A stretch of DNA of 64,000 nt from Kaistella gelatinilytica (GCF_015679325.1 NZ_JADPVI010000001.1:434001-498000); one strand, 5' to 3'; shown: positions 47,317 to 56,970, counted from the first letter of the stretch. Notes: generated by a model not told the origin, from the sequence alone. Numbers and translations: made by a program.

Positions 47317-50103
47317 TTATTCTAATTTCTCCTTCAAGTATTTACCTGTATGCGATTTTTTATCTTTCGCTAAATCTTCCGGTGTTCCGGCGAAAACAAT
47401 TTCACCACCGTACTTTCCTGCTTCCGGACCAATGTCGATCACATAATCTGCAGTTTTTATAATATCTGGTTGATGCTCAATTACGACCACCGAATGTCCC
47501 AATTCTATTAATGCCTGCAAAGATTTCAATAATTTATTAATATCATGAAAATGCAATCCAGTTGAAGGTTCATCAAAAATAAAAAGTGATTTATCCGTCG
47601 TAACTCCTTTTACTAAAAAGGAGGCTAACTTTACTCTTTGCGCTTCACCGCCAGAAAGGGTAGAAGAACTTTGACCCAACTGCAAATATCCTAAACCAAC
47701 TTCCTGCAAAGGTTTTAGTTTGGTCACGATTTTTGTCTGGTTATTTTCTGCGAAAAATTCCAACGCCTCATCAACCGTCAAATGAAGGATATCGGAAATG
47801 TTTTTTTCGTCGAATTTTATTTCCAGAATTTCATCTTTGAAACGGGTTCCGTGACAGGTTTCACATTCCAGTTCAATATCTGCCATGAACTGCATTGACA
47901 CAGTGATTACGCCGTCTCCTTTGCATTCATCACATCTTCCGCCATCAACATTAAAGGAAAAATGTTTCGGTTTTAAATTTTGAACTTTCGCTAGTTTCTG
48001 TTTTGAATATAGATCCCGAATATCATCATAAGCTTTCAAATAAGTAACTGGATTTGAACGGCTTGATTTTCCGATGGGGTTTTGGTCAATGAGTTCAATG
48101 TTTTTAATGATTTTCTCCGGAAATTCCACCGAATCGTAATCACCTTTCTTTCCACCCATTCCGAGCTGAATCTGAATGTCATTGGTTAAAATATCTTTCA
48201 TCAAAGTCGATTTTCCACTACCGGAAACACCGGAAATGACGACCAGACATTCCAAAGGAATATCAACATCGATGTTTTTTAAATTATTTTGTCGCGCTCC
48301 TTTTATATGGATCCATTCTTTTGGTTTTCTGCGAGTTTCAGGAACTTTAATTTCCAGTTTTCCTGTTAAATATTGGGCGGTTAAGGAATCTGAATTTTTC
48401 AATTCTTTAAAATGTCCCTCAAAAACCAGTTCGCCGCCTAGATATCCTGCTTCAGGACCAATATCAATGATGTAATCTGCAGCTTTCATCACGTCTTCAT
48501 CATGTTCTACAACGATTACCGTATTTCCGAGATCACGCAGATTTTTTAAAACTTCAATTAAATTTTCAGTGTCTTTAGAATGTAAACCAATCGAAGGTTC
48601 ATCCAAAATATAAATAGAACCAACCAACGAACTTCCCAGACTTGTCGCCAGATTAATTCTTTGACTTTCTCCTCCCGAAAGGGTATTCGAAGTTCTGTTA
48701 ATGGTCAAATATCCCAAACCAACTTTCTCCAAAAATGCTAATCTTGTGGTGATTTCATACAGCAAACGTTTCGCAATTTCTGCATCGTGTTTGTTCAGTT
48801 TTAGAGAATTCATTAATGGTAAAAATTCATCTAAAGGCAAATCGATCATCGACTGAATGTTGTGCCCATCGATCTTCACCCATTTTGTTTCTTCACGCAA
48901 ACGCAAACCTTCGCAAGTCGGACAAAGAGTTTTTCCACGATAACGGGAAAGCATTACGCGATACTGAATTTTATATAAATTTCCTTCGAGCATTTTGAAG
49001 AAATTATTTATAGAAGGGAAAGTTTTCGACTCGTCGCCTTTCCATAAGTAATTTTTCTGCTCTTTCGTCAGTTGAAAATACGGTTTGTGAATCGGGAAAT
49101 CTTTTGCTTTTTTAATGAAATCTTTTTTCCATTCACTCATGCTTTCGCCTTTCCAGCTTGCAACAGCGTCTTCAAAAACAGAAAGATTTTTATTCGGGAT
49201 CACCAGATCTTCATCGATACCAATTACTTTTCCGTACCCTTCACATTCCGGACAAGCTCCGTAAGGATTATTAAAGCTGAAAAAATGAACATTTGGTTCC
49301 ATAAATTCAATGCCGTCGAGCTCAAATTTATTGGAGAATTCTCTGATCGTTCCGGTTTCAATATTTTTCAAAGAACAATAGCCGCGACCTTCATAAAAAG
49401 CCATTTGAATGGAATCAGCCAGCCTTTGAAGAAAACTTTCGTCTTCCTCGTAACTGAAACGGTCGATGACCAGTTGAATTTCCATTTCTTTTTCCGGTAT
49501 GAAACCAAAACTTTCCAGATCTTCAATTCCGGCTACATTTCCATTCACTTCTAATCGAGTAAAACCAGTAAGTTTTAAAGTTTTTAAAAGTTCAGTGAAA
49601 TTTTCAACGCCGAAAATCAAAGGACTTCTCAGCAAAAAAGTTTGATTTTCGTTCTCCTTGATGAAATTAATAACGTCTGTTACAGAATCTTTTTTCACTT
49701 CATTCCCGGAAACTGGCGAATAGGTACGACCAACTCTCGCAAAAAATAATTTCAGATAGTCATAAACTTCCGTAGAAGTTCCAACCGTAGAACGGGGATT
49801 TGAAGAAATGACTTTCTGTTGGATCGCAATCGACGGCGCCAAACCTTTGATGTCATCAACTTTTGGTTTTTCTAATTTCCCTAAAAACTGTCGGGCATAA
49901 GAACTCAAACTTTCTACATATCGCCGTTGCCCTTCTGCATAAATCGTATCAAAAGCGAGCGATGATTTACCACTTCCCGAGACACCTGTGATCACAATGA
50001 GTTTGTTCTTTGGCAGAAGTACATCAATGTGTTTCAGGTTGTTAAGATGTGCGTTTTTTACGAAAAGTTGTTTCTTAATATCGATTTCGGTCGTTGTAGC
50101 CAT
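47317..50103 (-). CDS. uvrA: Excinuclease ABC subunit UvrA
   Basis: A 928-residue damage-recognition ATPase of nucleotide excision repair. Two ABC halves are visible: Walker A ITGVSGSGKSSLAFDTIYAEG near residue 40 and ISGVSGSGKSTLMKDIL near 630, signature motifs LSGGESQRINLA and LSGGEAQRVKLA, and Walker B YILDEPSIGLH and FIFDEPSTGLH. Zinc-finger cysteines occur in ACPECEGYG, LCPTCEGL and RCDECKGDG/ECETCHGTRF. It would form UvrA2UvrB on damaged DNA. It is monocistronic, with a -7 box at 50122-50129 and a terminator at 47263-47290. Confidence 0.95.
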   Translation of the reverse strand: MATTTEIDIKKQLFVKNAHLNNLKHIDVLLPKNKLIVITGVSGSGKSSLAFDTIYAEGQRRYVESLSSYARQFLGKLEKPKVDDIKGLAPSIAIQQKVISSNPRSTVGTSTEVYDYLKLFFARVGRTYSPVSGNEVKKDSVTDVINFIKENENQTFLLRSPLIFGVENFTELLKTLKLTGFTRLEVNGNVAGIEDLESFGFIPEKEMEIQLVIDRFSYEEDESFLQRLADSIQMAFYEGRGYCSLKNIETGTIREFSNKFELDGIEFMEPNVHFFSFNNPYGACPECEGYGKVIGIDEDLVIPNKNLSVFEDAVASWKGESMSEWKKDFIKKAKDFPIHKPYFQLTKEQKNYLWKGDESKTFPSINNFFKMLEGNLYKIQYRVMLSRYRGKTLCPTCEGLRLREETKWVKIDGHNIQSMIDLPLDEFLPLMNSLKLNKHDAEIAKRLLYEITTRLAFLEKVGLGYLTINRTSNTLSGGESQRINLATSLGSSLVGSIYILDEPSIGLHSKDTENLIEVLKNLRDLGNTVIVVEHDEDVMKAADYIIDIGPEAGYLGGELVFEGHFKELKNSDSLTAQYLTGKLEIKVPETRRKPKEWIHIKGARQNNLKNIDVDIPLECLVVISGVSGSGKSTLMKDILTNDIQIQLGMGGKKGDYDSVEFPEKIIKNIELIDQNPIGKSSRSNPVTYLKAYDDIRDLYSKQKLAKVQNLKPKHFSFNVDGGRCDECKGDGVITVSMQFMADIELECETCHGTRFKDEILEIKFDEKNISDILHLTVDEALEFFAENNQTKIVTKLKPLQEVGLGYLQLGQSSSTLSGGEAQRVKLASFLVKGVTTDKSLFIFDEPSTGLHFHDINKLLKSLQALIELGHSVVVIEHQPDIIKTADYVIDIGPEAGKYGGEIVFAGTPEDLAKDKKSHTGKYLKEKLE

Positions 50104-50121
50104 AAGTAAAATTGAGACCTA

Positions 50122-50129
50122 CAAAAATA
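50122..50129 (-). promoter_or_regulatory. -7 box of uvrA
   Basis: The + strand CAAAAATA reads TATTTTTG on the minus strand, 18 bp before the start codon at 50103. No -33 TTG is apparent. Confidence 0.45.
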
Positions 50130-50173
50130 CTATTTTTTTTAAGGAAAAATTTTAATAATATTCACAATAAAAG

Positions 50174-50204
50174 TTGGATTGTATTGTTATTTTTCCAATA
50201 TTTG
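50174..50204 (+). promoter_or_regulatory. Promoter-like sequence of a short transcript
   Basis: TTG at 50174-50176, 20 nt, AATATTTG at 50197-50204 (7 of 8 bases of TAnnTTTG). A strong terminator follows about 100 bp downstream. Confidence 0.45.
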
Positions 50205-50208
50205 TGTA

Positions 50209-50331
50209 ACAAATAAGTAATAAAATCATGAGAAAACTATTCAATGATCTAATTACACATTTGATGAGAAAAAGATAAAGTTTTAAGTTCTAACTTTTAA
50301 CAAGATGCAGCTCTACCGAGTTGCATCTTTT
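50209..50331 (+). other. Candidate short transcript or leader with a 16-codon frame
   Basis: Between a promoter-like sequence and a strong terminator there is only a 16-codon frame (50228-50278, MRKLFNDLITHLMRKR). This could be a small RNA, a small basic peptide gene or an attenuating leader ahead of the TonB receptor gene. No ribosome-binding site of note is seen, as is usual in Bacteroidota. Confidence 0.35.
50303..50331 (+). terminator. Strong terminator upstream of the TonB receptor gene
   Basis: AGATGCAGCTC, loop TACC, GAGTTGCATCT, then TTTTG. It is an 11-bp stem with one G:U pair. Confidence 0.75.
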
Positions 50332-50365
50332 GTTTTTCATATTAAAAAATTCCGAGAGAAAATCC

Positions 50366-50397
50366 TTTGTTTATTGGTTATTTCTGAAATATATTTG
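50366..50397 (+). promoter_or_regulatory. Promoter of the TonB-dependent receptor gene
   Basis: TTTG at 50366-50369, 20 nt, TATATTTG at 50390-50397, a full consensus match 55 bp before the ATG at 50453. Confidence 0.7.
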
Positions 50398-50452
50398 CCG
50401 CTTCTTTTATAAAAATCTATTAATTCAACACGATTATTTTAAATTGAGTTTA

Positions 50453-52261
50453 ATGAAAAAAGCAGTATTAAGTATTTTAATTCTAGGTGCAACGGTCAAT
50501 TTTTCAGCCCAGGAAAAAGAAGGCAGTATTTCAGAAGTGATGGTTTCGGGTAAATTACTCGAAATGCCTTTGAAAAAGGTGAATGAAAATATCACCGTGA
50601 TTTCCAAAGAAGAAATTAAAAATTCTCCCGCAAAAAGTGTAGAAGAACTTCTTGCACAAATTACAGGATTTGACATTCGCAGAAGAGGCGGAAACGGCGT
50701 ACAAGCTGATATTTCTTTGCGGGGAAGCAGTTTCGAGCAGGTTTTGATTTTGGTGAACGGAATACGGATGAATGATTCACAAACCGGTCATAATTCCATG
50801 AGTATTCCTTTCGATCTGGCGTCGGTAGAAAAAATAGAAATTGTGAAAGGTCCTGCTGCAAGACGTTTTGGTCAAAATGCTTACGCTGGCGTTGTGAATA
50901 TTATCACCAAACCAAGTTCGGCGGAAAATGTAATTATTTCCGGAAGTGGCGGTGATTTCGAAACTTATTCTTTAGGAATCGGTGCTAATTTTGGAACAGA
51001 GAAATTCTCTAATTTTTTGCAAGCTGGTTCGTCAAGCTCGGAAGGTTACCGATACAACACCGATTACAAGATCAACAATATTTTTTACCAGAACCAATAT
51101 CAGTTGGAGAATGGTAGTTTAAAATTTCAGGCTGGAATTCAAGAGAAAAAGTTTGGTGCAAACGGCTTTTATTCTACGCCAACTGCAACAGAACAATATG
51201 AAGAAACACAGGCATCGATCGTAAGTTTGGGTCTTACAAAAAAGTACAATAAATTCAATTTAAATTCAAATATTTACTGGAGAAGAGGGCAGGATTTGTA
51301 TTTATTCAATAGAGCGAAACCCGAAGTTTACCGCAATATGCATATCGGAAATAATATTGGCGGAGAAATAAGCGGAAATTATAAATCTACTTTGGGAACG
51401 ACCGGACTTGGAGTTGAATTGCGGAAAGAATTTTTGGCCAGTAATAATTTAGGGTCGCGCGAAAGATTTGTAACACAGGTTTTTTTGGAGCATCATTTTT
51501 CTTTCTTTCAGGATAAATTCCACCTTTCTCCCGGCATTTCCTGGGCGAATTATGGTAAAGAAGGAAATTTCTTTTATCCAGGTCTAGATGTGGGTTTTGA
51601 CTTTAATGAAAACAATAAAATTTACGGAAATATTGCAAAAGTAAACCGTGTTCCCACTTTTACTGATCTGTATTATGTAAGTAAAACAGAAACTGGAAAT
51701 CCTAATTTACTGCCAGAAAACGCCATCTCTGCGGAGGTTGGTTATCGTTTTCAGCAAAATAATTTTGCAGCAAAAGTGAGCGGTTTTCTACGGAATTCGA
51801 ACAATGCGATCGACTGGACAAAGCAAAATCAAAACGATATTTGGCGGGCGGAAAATATTGGTAAAATTGAAACAAAAGGGGTAGAAATTGAGGTCGGACA
51901 AAATTTCAATGCTTTTCTTAAATCGTATTCCGTAGGTTATACTTATTTGGATAGTAAATCGCTGCAACCGACCAATTTAATTTCGAGATATGTTTTAGAA
52001 AATTTGAAGCATCAGTTTGTCGCTAAACTAGAAAATAGATTCTTTAAAAATCTGACCAATCAATTAATCTACAGATATAACGAAAGGGTTACAACAGGAA
52101 GTTATCAAATATTAGATGAAAAGTTAAGCTATGATCTCAAAAAGTTGAATCTCTATATTTTGGTCAATAATATAACCAATTCCTCATATACAGAAACATT
52201 TGGCGTTCCGATGCCAAAACGCTGGTTTCATGTAGGTTTTACTTATAAAATTGGACTTTAA
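50453..52261 (+). CDS. TonB-dependent outer-membrane receptor
   Basis: A 602-residue receptor. The frame is open from 50321, but the ATG at 50453 starts a clean signal peptide (MKKAVLSILILGATVNFSAQ) and follows a full promoter. The plug domain (about residues 35-135) has AKSVEELLAQITGFDIRRRGG, ISLRGSSFEQVLILVNGIRMND and IEIVKGPAARRFGQNAYAGVVNI. The rest is a beta-barrel ending with an aromatic-rich strand (WFHVGFTYKIGL). It is short for the family and similar in size to BtuB-type receptors. The substrate is unknown; no cobalamin riboswitch is visible. The DUF2490 gene follows after 51 bp. Confidence 0.85.
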   Translation: MKKAVLSILILGATVNFSAQEKEGSISEVMVSGKLLEMPLKKVNENITVISKEEIKNSPAKSVEELLAQITGFDIRRRGGNGVQADISLRGSSFEQVLILVNGIRMNDSQTGHNSMSIPFDLASVEKIEIVKGPAARRFGQNAYAGVVNIITKPSSAENVIISGSGGDFETYSLGIGANFGTEKFSNFLQAGSSSSEGYRYNTDYKINNIFYQNQYQLENGSLKFQAGIQEKKFGANGFYSTPTATEQYEETQASIVSLGLTKKYNKFNLNSNIYWRRGQDLYLFNRAKPEVYRNMHIGNNIGGEISGNYKSTLGTTGLGVELRKEFLASNNLGSRERFVTQVFLEHHFSFFQDKFHLSPGISWANYGKEGNFFYPGLDVGFDFNENNKIYGNIAKVNRVPTFTDLYYVSKTETGNPNLLPENAISAEVGYRFQQNNFAAKVSGFLRNSNNAIDWTKQNQNDIWRAENIGKIETKGVEIEVGQNFNAFLKSYSVGYTYLDSKSLQPTNLISRYVLENLKHQFVAKLENRFFKNLTNQLIYRYNERVTTGSYQILDEKLSYDLKKLNLYILVNNITNSSYTETFGVPMPKRWFHVGFTYKIGL

Positions 52262-52300
52262 CACTCATTAAAAAACTGTGCTTTATTCCGCTAGTTTTAT

Positions 52301-52308
52301 TATTTTTG
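52301..52308 (+). promoter_or_regulatory. -7 box of the DUF2490 gene
   Basis: TATTTTTG matches TAnnTTTG and ends 4 bp before the ATG at 52313, so the mRNA would be leaderless. The -33 element is not clear. Confidence 0.4.
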
Positions 52309-52312
52309 TGAC

Positions 52313-53029
52313 ATGAAAAAAAGGATTTTCCAGTTGTTTATTTTTCTTCTGATTCTGAAGGTTTCGGCTCAAAGTGAACATGTTTCAAGTTTTGATGCCA
52401 TTTCAATAACATATAAGTTTCACCCTAAATTTTTCCTTTTTGCGGAAAGTCAAATTCGGGGAATCGAAGACTATTCTTATCCGGATTATTATGAAATTAA
52501 AGGCGGAATCGGGTATAATTTAACGAAGAATCATAAACCTTTCATCGGAATCGGAAGATATGGAAATTACAAAAATCATGAATTCAGCAAAGAGGAATTT
52601 CGAATCTGGCTTCAAGATGTTATTGATCTGAAAGCCGGAAAATTTAAATTTGAAAACCGTTTCCGTGCAGAAAAAAGCTGGTTTTATGAACCGCTGAAAG
52701 ATGTGCATTCCGACCGAATTCGTTTGCGTTACCGGATGAATATCTCAGTTCCATTGAATTCTGAAACGGTAAAACCCGGGACTTTGTTTGCTAATGCTTA
52801 TGATGAAGTATTTTTTGTAACCACAGAAAAACCATTATTTGCCCGAAACAGAGTTTATGGTGGATTTGGATATCAGATTGATGAAAATTTCGGAATTGCA
52901 TCGGGATATCTTTGGCAGCGGGAATTTGCAAATTCCGGCAATAAAAATTTACATTTTTTATATCTCGCTTTAAACATCACAATCGACGGTTCTGCGGAGA
53001 AACATTATCATTTTCCGGGGGCAGATTAA
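52313..53029 (+). CDS. DUF2490 outer-membrane protein
   Basis: A 238-residue exported protein with a signal peptide (about residues 1-19) and many short amphipathic strands (KFFLFAESQIRGIEDYSYPDYYEIKGGIGYNL, FKFENRFRAEKSWF, RIRLRYRMNISVPL). The conserved NRVYGGFGYQIDENFGIASGYLWQRE near the end is characteristic of DUF2490, predicted to be a beta-barrel outer-membrane protein of unknown function. It follows the TonB receptor gene but has its own -7 box. Confidence 0.8.
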   Translation: MKKRIFQLFIFLLILKVSAQSEHVSSFDAISITYKFHPKFFLFAESQIRGIEDYSYPDYYEIKGGIGYNLTKNHKPFIGIGRYGNYKNHEFSKEEFRIWLQDVIDLKAGKFKFENRFRAEKSWFYEPLKDVHSDRIRLRYRMNISVPLNSETVKPGTLFANAYDEVFFVTTEKPLFARNRVYGGFGYQIDENFGIASGYLWQREFANSGNKNLHFLYLALNITIDGSAEKHYHFPGAD

Positions 53030-53098
53030 GTGTTGATAACTTTTTCTCAAATTAACCTTTAATTTTTGCGTTTGTTTCCTTATTTTGGTCCAAATCCT

Positions 53099-53106
53099 TA
53101 TATTTG
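53099..53106 (+). promoter_or_regulatory. -7 box of dnaN
   Basis: TATATTTG matches TAnnTTTG, 65 bp before the dnaN ATG. The best TTTG lies 24 nt upstream, longer than usual. Confidence 0.45.
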
Positions 53107-53171
53107 TCAAAATATTTTTTGAAGGGGACGAATATGTTTCACAAAACTTTAGAAAAAATAAAAATTAACGA

Positions 53172-54302
53172 ATGAAATTTATTGTTGCAAGCGGAGAATT
53201 ACAGAAAGCCTTGAACACCGTAAGTGGTGTGATTTCCAGTTCTCAATCGAGACCAATTCTCGAAAACTATCTTTTTGAGCTTGAAGAAAACAATCTAAAA
53301 ATAACAGCTTCTGACGGTGAAACTACTTTGATCACGACTTTGGAAGTTAAATCTGACGATACCGGAAAATTTGCGGTTCCTGCAAAGATCTTTCAGGATT
53401 TTGTAAAAACGTACAACGAACAACCATTAACTTTATCAGTGAAGGAAGCTTCAGACGGAAATGGAAGTTTGCTGGAGATCTTAGATGAGAAAGATAATTT
53501 CGCTGTCGCATTGGATAATGCAGATGATTACCCGGAACTTCCTGAATTTGACGCTTCCCAAAGTGTAAAAATTTCTGCCGGAATTTTATCTGAAGCTTTA
53601 GCAAATACACTTTTTGCGACAAGTAATGATTCTCTACGACCTGTAATGACTGGAGTTTTATTCCAGTTTAAGGAAGATGAAACGAATTTTGTTTCTACAG
53701 ATTCTCACCGATTGGTGGTTTACAAAAGAACAGATCTGATCAATGCAGAACCGATTGAATTCATCATGCCGAAAAAACCTTTGGCGATTTTCAAAAATAT
53801 TTTAGCCAATTCCGGTGAAGATGTTACGATTGAATTTAATGAGAACATGGCGAAATTCACTTTTGGAAATAATACCTGGATCTGTAGATTGATCGACGGA
53901 AAATATCCAAATTATACAGCGGTGATTCCAAAAGAAAATCCGAATGTTTTGACCATAAACAGAAATTTATTGTTGAGTTCCATTCGAAGAGCTTCGATCA
54001 TGTCGAACAAATCGACGAATCAAGTTCGTTTTAAATTATCTGGAAATATTCTTCACCTTCACGCAGAAGATACAGAATATGCAAACAAAGCAGACATGCA
54101 GATTCCTTGCGATTACAATGGAGAAGACATCAATATCGGTTTCAGTTCGAAATTTTTAACAGAAATGTTATCCGTTTTAAGTTCAGACGATATAACGATG
54201 AAAATGTCTCAACCAAACAGACCTGGAATTATCGAGCCTGTTGACGGTTTGGAAGACGAAGAGAAAATCTTGATGCTTTCGATGCCGGTAATCGGAATGT
54301 AA
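53172..54302 (+). CDS. dnaN: DNA polymerase III subunit beta (sliding clamp)
   Basis: A 376-residue clamp with three repeated domains (about residues 1-120, 130-245, 250-370). Family features are MKFIVASGELQKALNTVSGVISS at the start, RPILENYLFELEENNLKITASDGE, VSTDSHRLVVYKR and the C-terminal MLSMPVIGM. It tethers polymerases, including DinB and the DnaE-type enzyme of this window, to DNA. It is monocistronic here, with a strong terminator downstream and no dnaA or recF beside it. Confidence 0.95.
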   Translation: MKFIVASGELQKALNTVSGVISSSQSRPILENYLFELEENNLKITASDGETTLITTLEVKSDDTGKFAVPAKIFQDFVKTYNEQPLTLSVKEASDGNGSLLEILDEKDNFAVALDNADDYPELPEFDASQSVKISAGILSEALANTLFATSNDSLRPVMTGVLFQFKEDETNFVSTDSHRLVVYKRTDLINAEPIEFIMPKKPLAIFKNILANSGEDVTIEFNENMAKFTFGNNTWICRLIDGKYPNYTAVIPKENPNVLTINRNLLLSSIRRASIMSNKSTNQVRFKLSGNILHLHAEDTEYANKADMQIPCDYNGEDINIGFSSKFLTEMLSVLSSDDITMKMSQPNRPGIIEPVDGLEDEEKILMLSMPVIGM

Positions 54303-54326
54303 ATATAGATCACTTTATAAAATACC

Positions 54327-54364
54327 AATTGAGATTCAAACTTTTTGAATCTCAATTTTTTTTT
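54327..54364 (+). terminator. Terminator of dnaN
   Basis: AATTGAGATTCAAA, a short loop, TTTGAATCTCAATT, then a T run of about nine. It is a long, strong stem. Confidence 0.9.
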
Positions 54365-54453
54365 AACCTTCGAAAACACGATATTTGCACCGTTCAAAAT
54401 TTAGAGCGATTGCTCCGTGTTTTGAAATCTAACATCTGAAACGTACATCAAAA

Positions 54454-56853
54454 ATGAAAATCTCAAATAACTGGCTTAAAGACTATATCAAAACAGATCT
54501 AAAATCCGACAAGATCGGAGAATATCTTACCGATATCGGTCTTGAAGTTGAAGGTATCGACAAATTTGAATCTGTAAAAGGAAGTCTGGAAGGAATTGTT
54601 GTGGGAAAAGTTTTGACTTGTGAACAACATCCGAATGCGGATAAATTGAAAATAACGACGGTAGATATTGGGAAAGGAAAAATTCTAAATATCGTTTGTG
54701 GAGCGCCAAATGTTGCTGCAGGACAAGTTGTTCCAGTTGCGATTGTAGGAACAATGATTCACAAAGGTTCAGATTCTTTTCCTATTAAAGAAGCCAAAAT
54801 TCGGGGAGAAGTTTCTCAGGGAATGATTTGCGCAGAAGACGAAATGGGTTTGAGCGACGATCACGGTGGAATTATGATCTTAGATGAAACAAAATTCGAA
54901 GTTGGAAAAAATTTCGTTGATTATTTTGAATTGACCAATGATGAAGTTTACGAAATTGGTTTAACGCCAAACAGAACCGATGCAATGTCACATTATGGTG
55001 TTGCCCGTGATCTGAATGCATTTTTGGTTTCCAATCAAATGAAATCAGATTTCGAAAAAGCAGTTTCAAAAACTTTAACTATTGAAGGAAATACCGATTT
55101 CCAGTTAGAAATTGAGGATTCAGAATTGTGTCCGAGATATATTGGAGCGGTCATCGAAAATGTAACGGTTGCAGATTCTCCGGCTTGGTTGAAAGACCGT
55201 TTGAAAGCGATAGGTTTAAGCCCTATTAATAACATTGTAGATATTACAAATTATATTTTGCATGGTTTTGGTCAACCGCTTCATGCTTTTGATGCTGATA
55301 AAATTTCCGGTAAAAAAGTGAAAGTTGGCGTCAATCCAGCTGGCTCAAAATTCACAACTTTAGATGGAGTAGAACGTACTTTGAATGGGTCTGAAATCAT
55401 GATCAAAGATGGCGAAGATCACGCAATGTGTATTGCAGGAGTTTTCGGTGGTCAAAATTCTGGCGTCTCTGCAGAAACAAAAACCATCTTTTTAGAAAGT
55501 GCTTATTTCAATCCAATTGCGGTGAGAAAAGCGGCGAAAGCTCACGGTTTAAATACCGATGCTTCTTTCCGTTTCGAACGTGGAGTAGATCCAAACAGTA
55601 CAAGAACGTCGATTACTCACGCAATTTCAATGATTGAAGAAATTGCAGGTGGGAAATTAGCAGGACAACTTTTAGAGCATTATCCGAAAAAATTAGATGA
55701 TCATTATGTGATTCTAAGATTTTCAAAAGTAGAGCAGATCTTAGGAACAAAAATTCATAAAGAGAAAATAAAAGAAATTTTAAAATCTTTAGAAATTGTC
55801 GTTCTTAATGAAATTCAAAATGGATTAGAACTTTCTGTTCCTGCATACAGAGCCGATGTAACGCGCGAAATCGATGTTATCGAAGAGATCCTAAGAATTT
55901 ATGGATATAACAAAATTGATTCCCCACAGAAGTTTTCGTTCAGCCCTGTAAAACTAAGCTTTGATAATCAGGATGCGTTAGAAAATTCCTGGGCAAGAAC
56001 GTTACAAAGCAATGGTTTTAATGAAGTGATGAATAATTCGCTTACTTCTGTGAAAGATGAAACCGACGCGGTAAAATTGTTGAATCCTTTGAGTGGTGAT
56101 TTAGCATTTATGAGAAAGTCATTATTAGAAGGACTTTTGGAGAATGCTGATTACAATATTAAAAGAAAAAATCAGGATATCAAATTTTTCGAACTGGGAA
56201 AAATTTACCATAAAAAAGAGAAGTACGAAGAGAGAAAACAATTAGCTCTTTTAGTTTCCGGACGTAATGTTTCTGAAAACTGGTTGCAGCCAAAATCTGC
56301 GACTGATTTTTATGTTTTGAAATCTTACGTAAAAGTTCTTTTGGATAAACTCAATTTAAAAATAGAAGAGCAGTATTTAGAAGATGCGCGTTTTTCTGAT
56401 GCTTTAGAATTTGTTTCTAATGGAAAAATCATCGCAAGATTAGGAAAAGTTTCTCCTGAATTGTTGAAAGATGCGGATATTGATCAAGATTGTTTCTACG
56501 CAGAAATCGAGTTGGAAAACTGTCAGGAACTTCGGTCAAAAGATAATTTTAAATTTGTAGATATTCCAAAATTCAACAAGATCAGACGCGATTTGGCTTT
56601 GTTAATCGATAAGAATGTGACTTACGCAGATCTTTACAAATCGGCGAAGAAAAACCCTTCTAAATATTTGAAAAACATCAACCTTTTTGATGTGTATGAA
56701 GGCAAAAATCTTCCGGAAGGTAAGAAGTCATATGCTTTGAGTTTTGAACTTTTAAATGAAGAAAAAACTTTGGAAGAGAAAGATATTACTGAGGTGATGA
56801 ATTCTCTCATCAAAACATTCCAGAAAGAATTTTCTGCAGAATTGAGATCATAA
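54454..56853 (+). CDS. pheT: Phenylalanine--tRNA ligase subunit beta
   Basis: A 799-residue beta subunit of the class II enzyme. The domains are visible in order: N-terminal region, tRNA-binding OB fold (about residues 40-155, EGIVVGKVLTCEQHPNADKLKIT and IVCGAPNVAAGQVVPVA), B3/B4 editing domain (about 210-395, LTPNRTDAMSHYGVARDL then DITNYILHGFGQPLHAFD), B5 domain (about 400-475), the core pseudo-catalytic fold (480-690), and the C-terminal anticodon-binding FDX-ACB domain (about 705-799, FNKIRRDLALLIDKNVTYADL). It charges tRNA-Phe together with PheS, which is not in this window. Confidence 0.95.
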   Translation: MKISNNWLKDYIKTDLKSDKIGEYLTDIGLEVEGIDKFESVKGSLEGIVVGKVLTCEQHPNADKLKITTVDIGKGKILNIVCGAPNVAAGQVVPVAIVGTMIHKGSDSFPIKEAKIRGEVSQGMICAEDEMGLSDDHGGIMILDETKFEVGKNFVDYFELTNDEVYEIGLTPNRTDAMSHYGVARDLNAFLVSNQMKSDFEKAVSKTLTIEGNTDFQLEIEDSELCPRYIGAVIENVTVADSPAWLKDRLKAIGLSPINNIVDITNYILHGFGQPLHAFDADKISGKKVKVGVNPAGSKFTTLDGVERTLNGSEIMIKDGEDHAMCIAGVFGGQNSGVSAETKTIFLESAYFNPIAVRKAAKAHGLNTDASFRFERGVDPNSTRTSITHAISMIEEIAGGKLAGQLLEHYPKKLDDHYVILRFSKVEQILGTKIHKEKIKEILKSLEIVVLNEIQNGLELSVPAYRADVTREIDVIEEILRIYGYNKIDSPQKFSFSPVKLSFDNQDALENSWARTLQSNGFNEVMNNSLTSVKDETDAVKLLNPLSGDLAFMRKSLLEGLLENADYNIKRKNQDIKFFELGKIYHKKEKYEERKQLALLVSGRNVSENWLQPKSATDFYVLKSYVKVLLDKLNLKIEEQYLEDARFSDALEFVSNGKIIARLGKVSPELLKDADIDQDCFYAEIELENCQELRSKDNFKFVDIPKFNKIRRDLALLIDKNVTYADLYKSAKKNPSKYLKNINLFDVYEGKNLPEGKKSYALSFELLNEEKTLEEKDITEVMNSLIKTFQKEFSAELRS

Positions 56854-56872
56854 AAAAGATCTTATTATATAC

Positions 56873-56903
56873 AAAAGCATTTCAGCCCGAAATGCTTTTT
56901 TTT
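56873..56903 (+). terminator. Terminator of pheT
   Basis: AAAGCATTTC, loop AGCCC, GAAATGCTTT, T run, 20 bp after the stop. Confidence 0.85.
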
Positions 56904-56948
56904 GGCAGTATATCTAAAAGCGATTCTGTGAAAGTCGATATAATTTCT

Positions 56949-56956
56949 TAAATTTG
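56949..56956 (+). promoter_or_regulatory. -7 box of the META-domain gene
   Basis: TAAATTTG matches TAnnTTTG, 14 bp before the ATG at 56971. No -33 TTG is seen. Confidence 0.4.
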
Positions 56957-56970
56957 AGAAAATAAAAAAA

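Noticed and set aside
50132..50452. Possible cobalamin or other metabolite riboswitch before the TonB receptor
   Set aside because: Only a simple terminator hairpin and a short frame are present; no conserved aptamer elements were seen.
50321..50452. N-terminal extension of the TonB receptor frame
   Set aside because: A full promoter lies inside this stretch and a proper signal peptide begins at the internal ATG 50453.
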